Made by a program: the position numbers and the translations under genes | From: Rhodocyclales bacterium | Lineage (GTDB): Bacteria; Pseudomonadota; Gammaproteobacteria; Burkholderiales; Rhodocyclaceae | Direction: 5' to 3' | DNA length: 64,000 nt | Assembly: GCA_016177805.1 (NCBI GenBank) | Contig: JACOUN010000054.1 | Coordinates: forward strand, 21,613-85,612 | Shown here: positions 1-8,353 of the stretch, piece after piece | Position numbering within the stretch: position 1 is the first letter of the stretch | Layout of the letters: each line of letters begins with the position of its first letter | Notes under the pieces: generated by a model | What the model was told of the DNA's origin: nothing | Database searches by the model: none | The model's input: only the letters and a program-made list of their open reading frames with translations

Positions 1-1390
1 ACCGTCCGGGAATGGCCAGCGCCGCGCCCAGCGGACACAGGTACTTGCAGAAGAACTTGCGGTTGAACAGCGACAGCACGATGAGCGCCAGCGCATACGT
101 CACGAACGGCCACTCGCGATCGAAGCGCATGGATATCACCGTCTTGAAAGGCTCGACCTCGGCGTATAGCGCCGCTTCCGCCAGTGACTGCATCGACACG
201 CCGAACAGCATGATCAGGATCACGTACTTCACCGCGATCAGCCTTTCATGCACCGCGTCGCTGAACTCCCACTGCGGGAGCTTCAGCCGCCGCGATACGA
301 TCAGCATCAATTCCTGCAATGCACCAAACGGGCACAGCCAGCCGCAATAGACCCCCCTGCCCCACAACAGCAAGGTCACCGCGACGAACGACCACAGAAT
401 GAACAGCATCGGGTCGATCAGGAAGGTCTCCCAACGGAAACCGTGCATCGCCGCGTTAACGAAGGTCAGCACGTTGATCACGGACAACTGGGCCAGTCCC
501 CACCAACCGAGAAAGAACAGCGCATACACATTGAAACCGGTGCGCACCCGGATCAGCGCGTTGGGATGGCGCGCAAGCCAGTCCTGGAACATCAGGATAA
601 AGGTGAGCGCCACCAGACCGACTAGCAAGACGCCGATCTCGAACACCCGCTGATGCCAGATGGCAACCCAGACCGGCTCCTCGCCCGGACTGTTCCAGCG
701 CCCGCCCAGCGCGGCCCCGGTCAGGGCGGCGGCGCTGGGCGCCGCATCGAGACGCGTTGCGGTCCGCATGGTGGGGGACTCCGAGGGCGCGGCGATCGTC
801 ACGACCGGAGGACGTGTGCTCGCCGCCACCCCGTCCGGCGCTTCACCCCCTTCGCCAACCGGCCCGATACCTCGTGACATTGCGAACTCGCCCGCCGCGC
901 GCATCACGGTTGCATTTTCGACCATGACGGTAATGGTCGCCCCGGAAATGCCGTCTATCGCCAGATGCCCTGGGCGCGGCGCCCCGATCACGACCTTGTC
1001 GTGGGCCGACTTGCCCTGGTACTGGGCAACGTAGCGTGCCAGGCGCTCTTCGGTAATGCCCACCGCCAGTATCGGCTCCTCATGCTGCACGATGGCCAGG
1101 CCGGCAATGCGCCCGTCCATGCTGATGCCTATCAGGGTGTTGATCGGGCGCCCCGAATAGGCGGGAATGCGCAGCACGTCGTTGGTGAAGAACACGTATC
1201 CGATCTGGGCTCCATTGCGCGTCACAGGGGCCGCGGGTGGCGTACCGCCAAAGTCGCCGAACGCATCGGCTTCCGGAAAGATGGATCTCACCTGCGGGAA
1301 AACCGCCGCCACATCAGCCGCATGCAGCGGCGTGCGCGCGCATAGCAGCGCGACCACAAGAACACCTAGCAAACGGGCAATTGACATCAT
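1..1390 (-). CDS. nosR: NosR/NirI-family membrane regulator, N-terminal part (cut by window edge)
   Basis: The 5' part of a minus-strand gene (463 residues) that runs off the left edge. An N-terminal signal-type segment is followed by a periplasmic FMN-binding domain containing the motif SGATIT, where flavin is normally attached to the threonine in this family. Transmembrane segments follow, then two cytoplasmic cysteine motifs of polyferredoxin type, CGWLCPFGALQEL and CKYLCPLGAAL. This order is that of NosR and NirI, membrane flavo-iron-sulfur proteins that support nitrous oxide reductase or cytochrome cd1 maturation or electron supply. NosR is favoured, but no nosZ is visible because the downstream part lies outside the window. 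Tandem ATG codons at 1390 and 1387 leave the exact start open, and no clear ribosome site was seen. Confidence 0.82.
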   Translation of the reverse strand, partial: MMSIARLLGVLVVALLCARTPLHAADVAAVFPQVRSIFPEADAFGDFGGTPPAAPVTRNGAQIGYVFFTNDVLRIPAYSGRPINTLIGISMDGRIAGLAIVQHEEPILAVGITEERLARYVAQYQGKSAHDKVVIGAPRPGHLAIDGISGATITVMVENATVMRAAGEFAMSRGIGPVGEGGEAPDGVAASTRPPVVTIAAPSESPTMRTATRLDAAPSAAALTGAALGGRWNSPGEEPVWVAIWHQRVFEIGVLLVGLVALTFILMFQDWLARHPNALIRVRTGFNVYALFFLGWWGLAQLSVINVLTFVNAAMHGFRWETFLIDPMLFILWSFVAVTLLLWGRGVYCGWLCPFGALQELMLIVSRRLKLPQWEFSDAVHERLIAVKYVILIMLFGVSMQSLAEAALYAEVEPFKTVISMRFDREWPFVTYALALIVLSLFNRKFFCKYLCPLGAALAIPGR

Positions 1391-1575
1391 TGGAAGCGTG
1401 AGACCATGGACAATCATTTTTTCATAATAACCCTGGCGCGGGCGCGCATACACGCGATATCGCGCGAATCGACGCAACCACGCCCCCGCGCCGCGCGCGC
1501 AGGTTTGGGGTTAAGATGAAGCCGCAGTGAGATGTCGCGGTCTGGTCGACTTTGATTCCTTACAAGGGGGCACAA

Positions 1576-2151
1576 ATGAGCTGGATAGAACTTCCTCGCA
1601 TGATCGTTTCTTCCCATGCCGGATGGGACAAGGTGGAACGCACCCACCCGTCGGCACGCGCGATGTTCCTGCGGCTGGTGTTGCCGATGTCGCTGTTACC
1701 GCCCGCCATGATCCTGTTTGCCGCATCCCACGTCGGCGCCGAGCGCTTTCCGGGAGTGGCGTTCGAGACCTGGATCCTGCTCGCGGCAGCGTTCCTGGTG
1801 CTTGAGTTGCTGAGCGTGCCGGCGATGGCATGGATCATACGCATGGTCGCCTCCGACAAGGGCGCGCGTACCGACGAACATGACGCGTTCATGGTCGCGG
1901 CCATCGCCCCGGTGCCGTTGTGGCTGTCGTCGCTGGTACTGCTGCAAAGCCACGTGTGGCTTATCGTCGTGGTGCCGCTGCTGGCCATGGCCGCATCCGC
2001 CGGACTGATCCGCCACGGCGTGGAAAGGATGTTGCACGTCGACGAAGAAGTGGCCGCCGAAGAGTTGTCCATGATCGTGATCACCATAGGCATTCTTGCC
2101 TGGATGGTCCTGATAGGCATCGTGCTGTTGCCCGCGCTCATGCACGGCTGA
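1576..2151 (+). CDS. Yip1-like integral membrane protein
   Basis: 191 residues with about five hydrophobic segments. The N-terminus (MSWIELPRMIVSSHAGWDKVE) and the early multipass layout resemble bacterial Yip1/DUF1282 membrane proteins, whose function is not established. The start at 1576 is chosen over an in-frame TTG further upstream because AAGGGGG lies 5-11 bases before it. It is divergent from the nosR-like gene and lies 73 bases before the flavoprotein gene on the same strand. The family assignment rests on general resemblance only. Confidence 0.6.
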   Translation: MSWIELPRMIVSSHAGWDKVERTHPSARAMFLRLVLPMSLLPPAMILFAASHVGAERFPGVAFETWILLAAAFLVLELLSVPAMAWIIRMVASDKGARTDEHDAFMVAAIAPVPLWLSSLVLLQSHVWLIVVVPLLAMAASAGLIRHGVERMLHVDEEVAAEELSMIVITIGILAWMVLIGIVLLPALMHG

Positions 2152-2224
2152 GCATCCCGCGCGAGGCCGCCGTTGTCGCGCCCCGCCATGGGGCGTATGC
2201 TGCGCCGCTTTGAGCGGGGAAGAC

Positions 2225-3439
2225 ATGGCGGCAGCAGCATCCCGTTTTGACGTCGTCGTGATCGGGGCCGGCGCGGCCGGCATGATGTGCGCCGCTCAGG
2301 CCGGCATGCGCGGGCGCAAGGTCCTGCTGGTCGACCACGCCACGCGGCTGGGCGAAAAAATCCGCATCTCGGGCGGCGGGCGCTGCAATTTCACCAATCG
2401 GCGCGTCGCACCCGACAACTACCTCAGCCAGAACCCGCACTTCACCCGCTCCGCCCTCAGTCGCTATGGCCCGGCCGACTTCATCGCGTTGGTCGATCGC
2501 TACCGCATCGCGTGGCACGAACGTTCGCACGGACAACTGTTCTGCGACGACTCGGCGCAGGCCATCATCGACATGCTGCGCGGCGAATGCGCTGACGGCG
2601 GAGTCGAATGGGCCACTCCGGTCGAGATCAGGGCGGTACGGAAGATCGCCGGTGACGCGGGCGTCTATGAAGTCGTCACCAGCGCCGGCACCTATTCATG
2701 CGCGAGCCTGGTGGTCGCCACGGGAGGGCTGGCGATTCCCGGCATCGGCGCGACACCGTTCGGATATCGCATCGCCGAGCAGTTCGGCGTGCCTGTGGTC
2801 CCACCCCGCCCGGCGCTGGTGCCGCTCACCCTGCCCCCCGAAACACTGGAACGCCTCAAACCACTCGCCGGCGCATCGCTGGAAGTCGAAGCCAGCAGCA
2901 ACGGACGCAGCTTTCGCGAAGCCTTGCTGATCACTCATCGTGGCCTGTCCGGACCGGTCGTGCTGCAGGTTTCGAGCTACTGGCAGGCACAGGCCTGGCG
3001 CGACGGCGAATGGGACCCGGTGCATATCGATCTGCTGCCCGGTTGCGATGTCGCCGCGTGGCTCGCCGGGCACGCCGCTGACCGCGCCCTGCTCGCCAAC
3101 CTGCTGGCCGAACGCCTGCCGCGCCGCTTCGCCCACGCCTGGTGCGCGCTGCATGGCTGGGAGCGCCCGCTCAACCAGTTCCGCCCCGCCGAGATCAAGC
3201 ACATCGCCGCCACCCTGACCGACTGGTGCATCGTGCCATCCGGTACCCAGGGCTACGCCAAGGCCGAAGTCACGCTGGGCGGCGTGGACACGCGAGCCCT
3301 GTCATCCAAGACCATGGAAGCCACCCGCTGCAAGGGCTTGTACTTCATCGGTGAAGTCGTGGACGTGACCGGCCATCTGGGGGGGTACAACTTTCAGTGG
3401 GCGTGGTCGTCGGGTTTTGCCGCTGCTCAGTTCGTCTGA
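2225..3439 (+). CDS. BaiN/YhiN-type (HI0933 family) FAD-dependent oxidoreductase
   Basis: 404 residues. The N-terminal Rossmann motif is VVIGAGAAGMMCA, followed by the family signature GEKIRISGGGRCNFTN. The C-terminus has the FAD-contacting stretch GGYNFQWAWSSGFAAAQ. These mark the HI0933/BaiN family of soluble flavoproteins, whose physiological substrate is mostly unknown. ATG 2225 is preceded by GGGGA and is preferred to an in-frame TTG at 2210. The 3' end overlaps the convergent MFS transporter gene by 13 bases. Confidence 0.85.
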   Translation: MAAAASRFDVVVIGAGAAGMMCAAQAGMRGRKVLLVDHATRLGEKIRISGGGRCNFTNRRVAPDNYLSQNPHFTRSALSRYGPADFIALVDRYRIAWHERSHGQLFCDDSAQAIIDMLRGECADGGVEWATPVEIRAVRKIAGDAGVYEVVTSAGTYSCASLVVATGGLAIPGIGATPFGYRIAEQFGVPVVPPRPALVPLTLPPETLERLKPLAGASLEVEASSNGRSFREALLITHRGLSGPVVLQVSSYWQAQAWRDGEWDPVHIDLLPGCDVAAWLAGHAADRALLANLLAERLPRRFAHAWCALHGWERPLNQFRPAEIKHIAATLTDWCIVPSGTQGYAKAEVTLGGVDTRALSSKTMEATRCKGLYFIGEVVDVTGHLGGYNFQWAWSSGFAAAQFV

Positions 3440-4656
3440 GCCGGGGCGCGCCGGTCCCGTACCAGCAGCGGCACCAGCGTCAGCGCCTGCAGCACGATCA
3501 AGCCGGCGAACGCCGCGCGCAGTGAAGCGGCATCCGACCAACCCGCCCCGCGCAAGCCGTCCAGCACCAACCCCAGCCCCCACTGCACGCTGAATGCACC
3601 GATGAAGGCCATCAGGTTGATCGCGGTGCTGACGCGCCCGAAGGCATCTTTTGGAAAATGCGTCGCGGTGGCGATGTAGGCTTGCGCGTTGACTGCCGAC
3701 AGCACTCCGAGCAGAAACCACGGCAATGCCGCCGAACCGGCGTTGGTGAGTATCAGCAGTTGCACCACCAGCATTCCGGAGAACCCGTACTGCACCAGCT
3801 TGCGTGGCATCACGCCGCGCGCGGTCAGGCGCGCGCCCAACATGCCTATCGCCAGTTGGCCCGTCAGCATCCCGATGTTGAGCACCATCAGCGTCGCGGC
3901 CGCCTCGCTCAACGACATGCCGTTCATCGTCATCATCCACGGCACGGCCCACAGGCTCTGCAGGGCCATGAAGCCCCCGGTAAACATCATCACCGAACTG
4001 GCAAAGCGCAGGAAAGCCGGGGCCACGAAGATATGCACTACCGAACGCAATGCCTGCGGCACCGTGTCTCGCGATGCGTGCGCGGCCTCGTCCGGCACCA
4101 CGATGAAGATGAATGCGGCGATGCTCACCGCCACCGCCGCGATGATCCAGAACACCCCCCGCCACCCCAATGCCGGCAGCAAGAGTTCGACCGGCGCGCT
4201 CGCGGTCAACGCCCCCAGCGCACCCGCGGCCATGATGAAACCGGTCATCGAACTCTGGCGCTCGGGTGGGTACCACATCGCGAATCCCTTGAGCCCGGCC
4301 ATCAGGCACGCCGACACCCCCAGGCCGATGAGACTGCGGGAAAACGCGAGTTGCGTCAGTGATTCACCCAGCGCGAAGGACGCCGCGCCCAGCGCCGCCA
4401 GAATCAACAACCCTCCCTCCACCCGGCGCGGGCCGTAGCGGTCCAGCGCGATTCCGAGTGGAATCTGGGCGGCGCCGAAGGTGATGAAGTAGGCGCTCGT
4501 GAGCAGCCCCAGATCGGCCGCCGACAGCGTCAGTTCGCGCGTCAGGTCGGGCGAGATCACCGCGTTGACGGTGCGCACCAGATACGAAAGGTAGTACCCC
4601 ATGGCAAACGGCAGGAACAACGTCGCCCAGGTGTTGGGTCTTGAACAGGGGGTCAT
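3427..4656 (-). CDS. Major facilitator superfamily transporter
   Basis: 409 residues with about 12 hydrophobic segments. The loop after TM2 reads PLGIALDRYGPRRVE, the typical MFS D-R-x-G motif. The substrate cannot be read from sequence. ATG 4656 is used; a GTG at 4698 in the same frame would add 14 residues with little hydrophobic character. The gene is divergent from the hemerythrin cluster, so the FNR-type box at 4716-4729 lies in a shared promoter region and could act on both directions. Confidence 0.8.
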   Translation of the reverse strand: MTPCSRPNTWATLFLPFAMGYYLSYLVRTVNAVISPDLTRELTLSAADLGLLTSAYFITFGAAQIPLGIALDRYGPRRVEGGLLILAALGAASFALGESLTQLAFSRSLIGLGVSACLMAGLKGFAMWYPPERQSSMTGFIMAAGALGALTASAPVELLLPALGWRGVFWIIAAVAVSIAAFIFIVVPDEAAHASRDTVPQALRSVVHIFVAPAFLRFASSVMMFTGGFMALQSLWAVPWMMTMNGMSLSEAAATLMVLNIGMLTGQLAIGMLGARLTARGVMPRKLVQYGFSGMLVVQLLILTNAGSAALPWFLLGVLSAVNAQAYIATATHFPKDAFGRVSTAINLMAFIGAFSVQWGLGLVLDGLRGAGWSDAASLRAAFAGLIVLQALTLVPLLVRDRRAPAQTN

Positions 4657-4715
4657 GGGAACGCCAAATGTTACGGATTCGTGCTGCGGTGCAACCACGA
4701 ATTGAATCAGGAGTG

Positions 4716-4729
4716 TTGATAGACATCAA
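4716..4729. promoter_or_regulatory. FNR/Anr/Dnr-type binding site
   Basis: TTGATAGACATCAA is an exact match to the palindromic consensus TTGAT-N4-ATCAA bound by CRP/FNR-family regulators of anoxia and nitric oxide. Its centre is 60 bases before the hemerythrin ATG. If it sits at the usual -41.5, transcription would begin near 4764, and an AT-rich CAAAAT hexamer at 4751-4756 is in the right place for a -10. Genes downstream are of NO-response type, which fits. The identity of the bound regulator is inference. Confidence 0.8.
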
Positions 4730-4782
4730 GGCGCGCAATACCCATGACCGCAAAATAGCGCCATCACACTGGAGACCAAAAC

Positions 4783-5235
4783 ATGACAAGCATCACTGAA
4801 CTGATGACCCACGATCATCGCGCCTGTGACGAAGTGTTCGCAACGATAGAGACCGCCGTCGCCAAAGGCGACTGGGACAAGGCCGGCGCCGCACTGACCG
4901 CCTTCGGGGAGGCGCTGGAGGCGCACCTGAGCGCCGAGGAAACCACCATCTTCCCGCGTTTCGAGTCGGCCTCCGGCATGGTCGACGGCCCGACGCGCAT
5001 GATGCGCATGGAGCACACCGAGATGCGCCGTGGCCTGGACAACATGCGTGACGCGCTGGAACGCAAGGACGCCGACGATCTGTCCGGCGAAGCCGAAACC
5101 CTGCTGATCCTGATGCAACAGCACAACATGAAGGAAGAGAACATTCTCTACCCGATGTGCGACAACCACCTGTCCGGCGAAATGGCCACGCTCGGCCCGA
5201 AGATCACCAGTCAGCTCAAGGCCTCCGGCGCATGA
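4783..5235 (+). CDS. Hemerythrin HHE-domain protein
   Basis: 150 residues, entirely a four-helix hemerythrin-like domain. The diiron ligands are visible as HDH near residue 10, HLSAEE near residue 46, a central MEHTEMRR and HNMKEENILYP near residue 114. Such proteins bind non-heme iron and take part in NO or oxygen sensing and detoxification. It is the first gene behind the FNR-type box and overlaps the next gene by ATGA, so the pair is probably translationally coupled. Confidence 0.88.
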   Translation: MTSITELMTHDHRACDEVFATIETAVAKGDWDKAGAALTAFGEALEAHLSAEETTIFPRFESASGMVDGPTRMMRMEHTEMRRGLDNMRDALERKDADDLSGEAETLLILMQQHNMKEENILYPMCDNHLSGEMATLGPKITSQLKASGA

Positions 5236-5447
5236 GCACGGTGGTCGACGCGCGCGGGCTCGAACCGCCAGAGCCTCTGGAAAGAGCCATGGAGGCACTG
5301 GCGGACCTGCCCACGGGCGGACATCTGACCGTGTTGCTCGACCGCATGCCGTGGCCGTTCCTGCGTATCCTGGACCGGGACGGCTACAAGTACGAGCACC
5401 AGATCCGCGACGACGGCACGGTAGAGATCGGAATCACCGCGCCATGA
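5232..5447 (+). CDS. DUF2249 domain protein
   Basis: 71 residues, beginning at the ATG that overlaps the hemerythrin stop. The sequence DARGLEPPEPLERAM, then GGHLTVLLDRMPWPFLRIL and a C-terminal YEHQIRDDGTVEIGI, is the DUF2249 pattern, a small SirA/TusA-like fold. These domains often sit beside hemerythrin and NO-response genes. The conserved cysteine of TusA is absent. Molecular function is unknown. Confidence 0.82.
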   Translation: MSTVVDARGLEPPEPLERAMEALADLPTGGHLTVLLDRMPWPFLRILDRDGYKYEHQIRDDGTVEIGITAP

Positions 5448-5478
5448 TCCTGGATTCCTCGGCTGGACGTGCCCGAGT

Positions 5479-5574
5479 GTGCGGTTTTGGGGCTGGCTGG
5501 CAAGGCGCGACGACGCGGCATGGTCGTTCCCTGCAAGGAGGAGTAACGCAGCCAGGCGGTCCCAAAACCGTGCA
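5479..5574. repeat. Intergenic palindromic repeat, diverged copy
   Basis: About 96 bases lying between the DUF2249 gene and the NO-response membrane gene. The outer arms GCGGTTTTGGGG (from 5481) and CCCAAAACCG (from 5561) are inverted to each other. Read on the minus strand, the interior contains TGGCTGCGTTACTCCTCC, then GCA, and later CGCGCCTTGCC. The same blocks occur in the same order in the element after ppk at 40269-40435, so the two belong to one family. The remaining bases between 5448 and 5683 show no convincing gene. Confidence 0.65.
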
Positions 5575-5683
5575 ATCGGGTACGTAGCGCGCTCATTCGT
5601 TCGGTGATCGCTAACGGAGCCAAAAATGTCAGCATTCACGCACCATCCAAACAAGCTACAAGCGGTCAGCCGAGGAATCTAGG

Positions 5684-6949
5684 ATGAACATGGCCGCCGG
5701 CAACGCGCTCGGCTACGAAGCCGCGCCCGCCTTTTCCGCACCGCTGCGCTTCTTCCTGACCGCGCCGCTGTTCGGCGTGCTGGCGGGGGTGCTGTTGCTG
5801 GTCATGCCGGAGCTGCTGGAGTCGCGCTGGACTCCGGGCGCCCTGGCGCTGACCCACCTGGTCACGGTGGGCTTCATGCTGACCGTCATGCTGGGCGCCA
5901 TGTTCCAGATCCTGCCGGTGGTGGCCGGGGCACCAATACCGGCCACCACCGTGGTCGCCACCATCGTCCACCTGTTGATGAGCGCCGGCGCGGTCGCGCT
6001 GGTGTGGGGGCTGGGCGCACCGGCGCCCGACGTGCTGGTCATCGCGGTGTGGTTGCTCGGCGCCGGCTGCGCGGTATTCTTCGTTGCCGCCGCGATTGCA
6101 TTGCTGCGCGTCCCCATCACCCAGGCGACACCGCGCGACATGCGTTTTGCCCTGATCGGGCTGGGGATCGCGATCCTGCTCGGCCTGACCCTGGCGATGA
6201 TCATCGCACGCGGACTCGCCCTGCCGCTCGTACCATTGCTCAAGCTGCACGTGGGCTGGGCGTGGCTGGGGGGCGTCGGCATGCTGCTGGGCGCTACGGC
6301 CTGGATCGTGGTGCCGATGTTCCAGATCACCCCACCCTACCCGGCGGCGCTGACGCGCTACTGGGCCTTCGCCACGTTCACCACGCTCCTGATCTGGAGC
6401 GCCACGGTGATGTACGAGCTGACCTCGATCGAGTTCGTGATCGTGATCGCGCTGGTGGCGCTTGCGGGCGCGTTCATAGGCAACACCCTTGCCCTGCAGC
6501 GACGTTCGCGCAAGTCGATACCCGACATCACCCAGCGGGCCTTCCAGCTCGGGCTGGGGAGCCTGATCGCGGGGCTGATCTGCATACTGGTTTCGTATCA
6601 CTCGGACAGCCCGCTGTGGCCGGTACTGTCCGGGGTGCTGATCCTGCATGGCGGCTTCATCAGCGTGATGCTGGGCATGCTCTACAAGATCGTGCCCTTC
6701 CTCGCCTGGCTGCACCTCACCCAGGCCGGAGTGCGGGCGCCGAACATGAAAAAGCTGCAGCCGGATGCGCCGGTGCGCAAGCAGTTGATCGCCCACGCGA
6801 TCACGTTGGCGGCACTGATCGTCGCCACCCTCGGCGTCAGCGCCTGGGCGGGCCGTATCGCCGGCATGCTGATGACCATCGAGTTCGCATGGTTGCTGAA
6901 CAACATGATCAACGTCATACGCGCGTACCGGCGCGCCGGCAGTGCCTGA
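5684..6949 (+). CDS. Multipass membrane protein, NnrS-like / heme-copper oxidase subunit I-like
   Basis: 421 residues with about 12 hydrophobic helices. Three helices carry a histidine followed by a glycine and aromatic: LTHLVTVGF, LKLHVGWAW and LILHGGFIS, and a fourth histidine lies in FLAWLHLTQ. This layout suggests heme binding as in NnrS or oxidase subunit I relatives, but the full histidine set of a catalytic oxidase is not seen. It follows hemerythrin and DUF2249, which supports a role in the NO response. No separate FNR box was found directly upstream. Exact family membership is uncertain. Confidence 0.65.
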   Translation: MNMAAGNALGYEAAPAFSAPLRFFLTAPLFGVLAGVLLLVMPELLESRWTPGALALTHLVTVGFMLTVMLGAMFQILPVVAGAPIPATTVVATIVHLLMSAGAVALVWGLGAPAPDVLVIAVWLLGAGCAVFFVAAAIALLRVPITQATPRDMRFALIGLGIAILLGLTLAMIIARGLALPLVPLLKLHVGWAWLGGVGMLLGATAWIVVPMFQITPPYPAALTRYWAFATFTTLLIWSATVMYELTSIEFVIVIALVALAGAFIGNTLALQRRSRKSIPDITQRAFQLGLGSLIAGLICILVSYHSDSPLWPVLSGVLILHGGFISVMLGMLYKIVPFLAWLHLTQAGVRAPNMKKLQPDAPVRKQLIAHAITLAALIVATLGVSAWAGRIAGMLMTIEFAWLLNNMINVIRAYRRAGSA

Positions 6950-6979
6950 GGCCACCCTCTGAACGGCGCAGTGCCGCGT

Positions 6980-8353
6980 TCAGGACTCCAGTTCCCGCGC
7001 CCGCTCTATCGCCTCCTCGATGCGGTCGACCGCAATCACCCGCATCGCACCAACCGACTGTTTAGGCGCGTTGGCCTTGGGAATGATGGCGGCGGTGAAA
7101 CCGAGCTTTTCGGCTTCCCTGAGGCGCTCCTGACCGCGCGGCGCGGGCCGGATCTCGCCGGCCAGGCCGACTTCGCCGAACACCACCAGCGAACGCGGCA
7201 GCGAACGGCTGCGCAGCGATGACACGATGGCGAGCGACACCGCCAGATCGGCGGCGGGTTCGACGATCTTTACCCCCCCCACGGCATTCACGAACACGTC
7301 CTGATCGAAGCACACCACCCCGGCGTGGCGGTGCAGCACCGCAAGCAGCATCGCCAGGCGGTTCTGTTCCAGCCCCACGCTCAGACGGCGCGGATTGGGG
7401 CTGTGGGCGGCGTCGACGAGGGCCTGGATCTCGACCAGCAGCGGTCGCGTCCCTTCCTGTGTGACCAGCACCACGCTGCCTGGCACCTGCTGGCCATGCT
7501 GCGACAGGAACAACGCGGAGGGGTTGCTCACGCCGCGCAGGCCGCGCTCGGTCATGGCGAACACGCCCAGTTCGTTCACCGCGCCGAAGCGGTTCTTGAA
7601 CGCGCGCACCAGGCGAAAGCTCGAATGCGTATCGCCCTCGAAGTACAGCACGGTGTCCACCATGTGTTCGAGCACGCGCGGCCCGGCCAGCGTGCCGTCC
7701 TTGGTGACGTGCCCGATCAGCACCAGGATGGTGCCGCTCTGCTTGGCGAAACGCGTCAGTTGTGCCGCGCACTCACGCACCTGCGCCACCGAGCCCGGTG
7801 CGGATTGCAGGACTTCGGAGTACAGCGTCTGGATCGAGTCGATGACCGCGACGCGCGGTGCGGCCTCCTGGAGAATCGCGAGGATGCGCTCCAGATTGAC
7901 CTCGGTGAGCAACTGCAGATCCGCCGGGTTGACCTGCAAGCGGCGCGCACGCAACGCGATCTGTTCGCCCGACTCTTCTCCGCTGACGTAGATCGCGGCG
8001 CTGTGAGTCGCCAGGTGCGACAGGGTTTGCAGCAGCAGCGTGGATTTCCCGATACCCGGATCACCGCCGATCAACACCACCCCGCCGCTGACCAAGCCAC
8101 CCCCAAGCACCCGGTCGAACTCGTCGTTGCCGGTGGGCAGGCGCGGTTCTTCGCGCGGTTCGAGTTCTGCCAGCGTGTGCAGGCGCGCGGTCGCGCCCGC
8201 CATGCCGGCGTAGCGGCTCGCGGGCGCGACATTCTTTTCCTGCACGCCTTCGGCCAGGGTGTTCCATGCCTTGCAATGCGGGCACTGCCCCTGCCATTGC
8301 GGTGACTGACCACCACATTGGGTGCAGTTGAATACGGTCCTGGCCTTGGCCAT
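6980..8353 (-). CDS. radA: DNA repair protein RadA
   Basis: 457 residues, the usual RadA length. The N-terminal zinc finger is CTQCGGQSPQWQGQCPHC. The RecA-like ATPase has Walker A GGDPGIGKST and the RadA-specific motif KNRFG. The C-terminal half is the Lon-protease-like domain, which lacks a catalytic role in this family. RadA drives branch migration of recombination intermediates. Its ATG overlaps the stop of the upstream lysR gene in the arrangement TGATG, implying co-translation. Confidence 0.96.
   Translation of the reverse strand: MAKARTVFNCTQCGGQSPQWQGQCPHCKAWNTLAEGVQEKNVAPASRYAGMAGATARLHTLAELEPREEPRLPTGNDEFDRVLGGGLVSGGVVLIGGDPGIGKSTLLLQTLSHLATHSAAIYVSGEESGEQIALRARRLQVNPADLQLLTEVNLERILAILQEAAPRVAVIDSIQTLYSEVLQSAPGSVAQVRECAAQLTRFAKQSGTILVLIGHVTKDGTLAGPRVLEHMVDTVLYFEGDTHSSFRLVRAFKNRFGAVNELGVFAMTERGLRGVSNPSALFLSQHGQQVPGSVVLVTQEGTRPLLVEIQALVDAAHSPNPRRLSVGLEQNRLAMLLAVLHRHAGVVCFDQDVFVNAVGGVKIVEPAADLAVSLAIVSSLRSRSLPRSLVVFGEVGLAGEIRPAPRGQERLREAEKLGFTAAIIPKANAPKQSVGAMRVIAVDRIEEAIERARELES

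Noticed and set aside
5444..5587. A 47-codon frame beginning at an ATG that overlaps the DUF2249 stop
   Set aside because: Most of it lies in the palindromic repeat and the peptide has no coding character.
6959..6983. CTGAACG / CGTTCAG hairpin between the NnrS-like gene and radA
   Set aside because: It overlaps the radA stop and lacks a T-tract; it may be chance.
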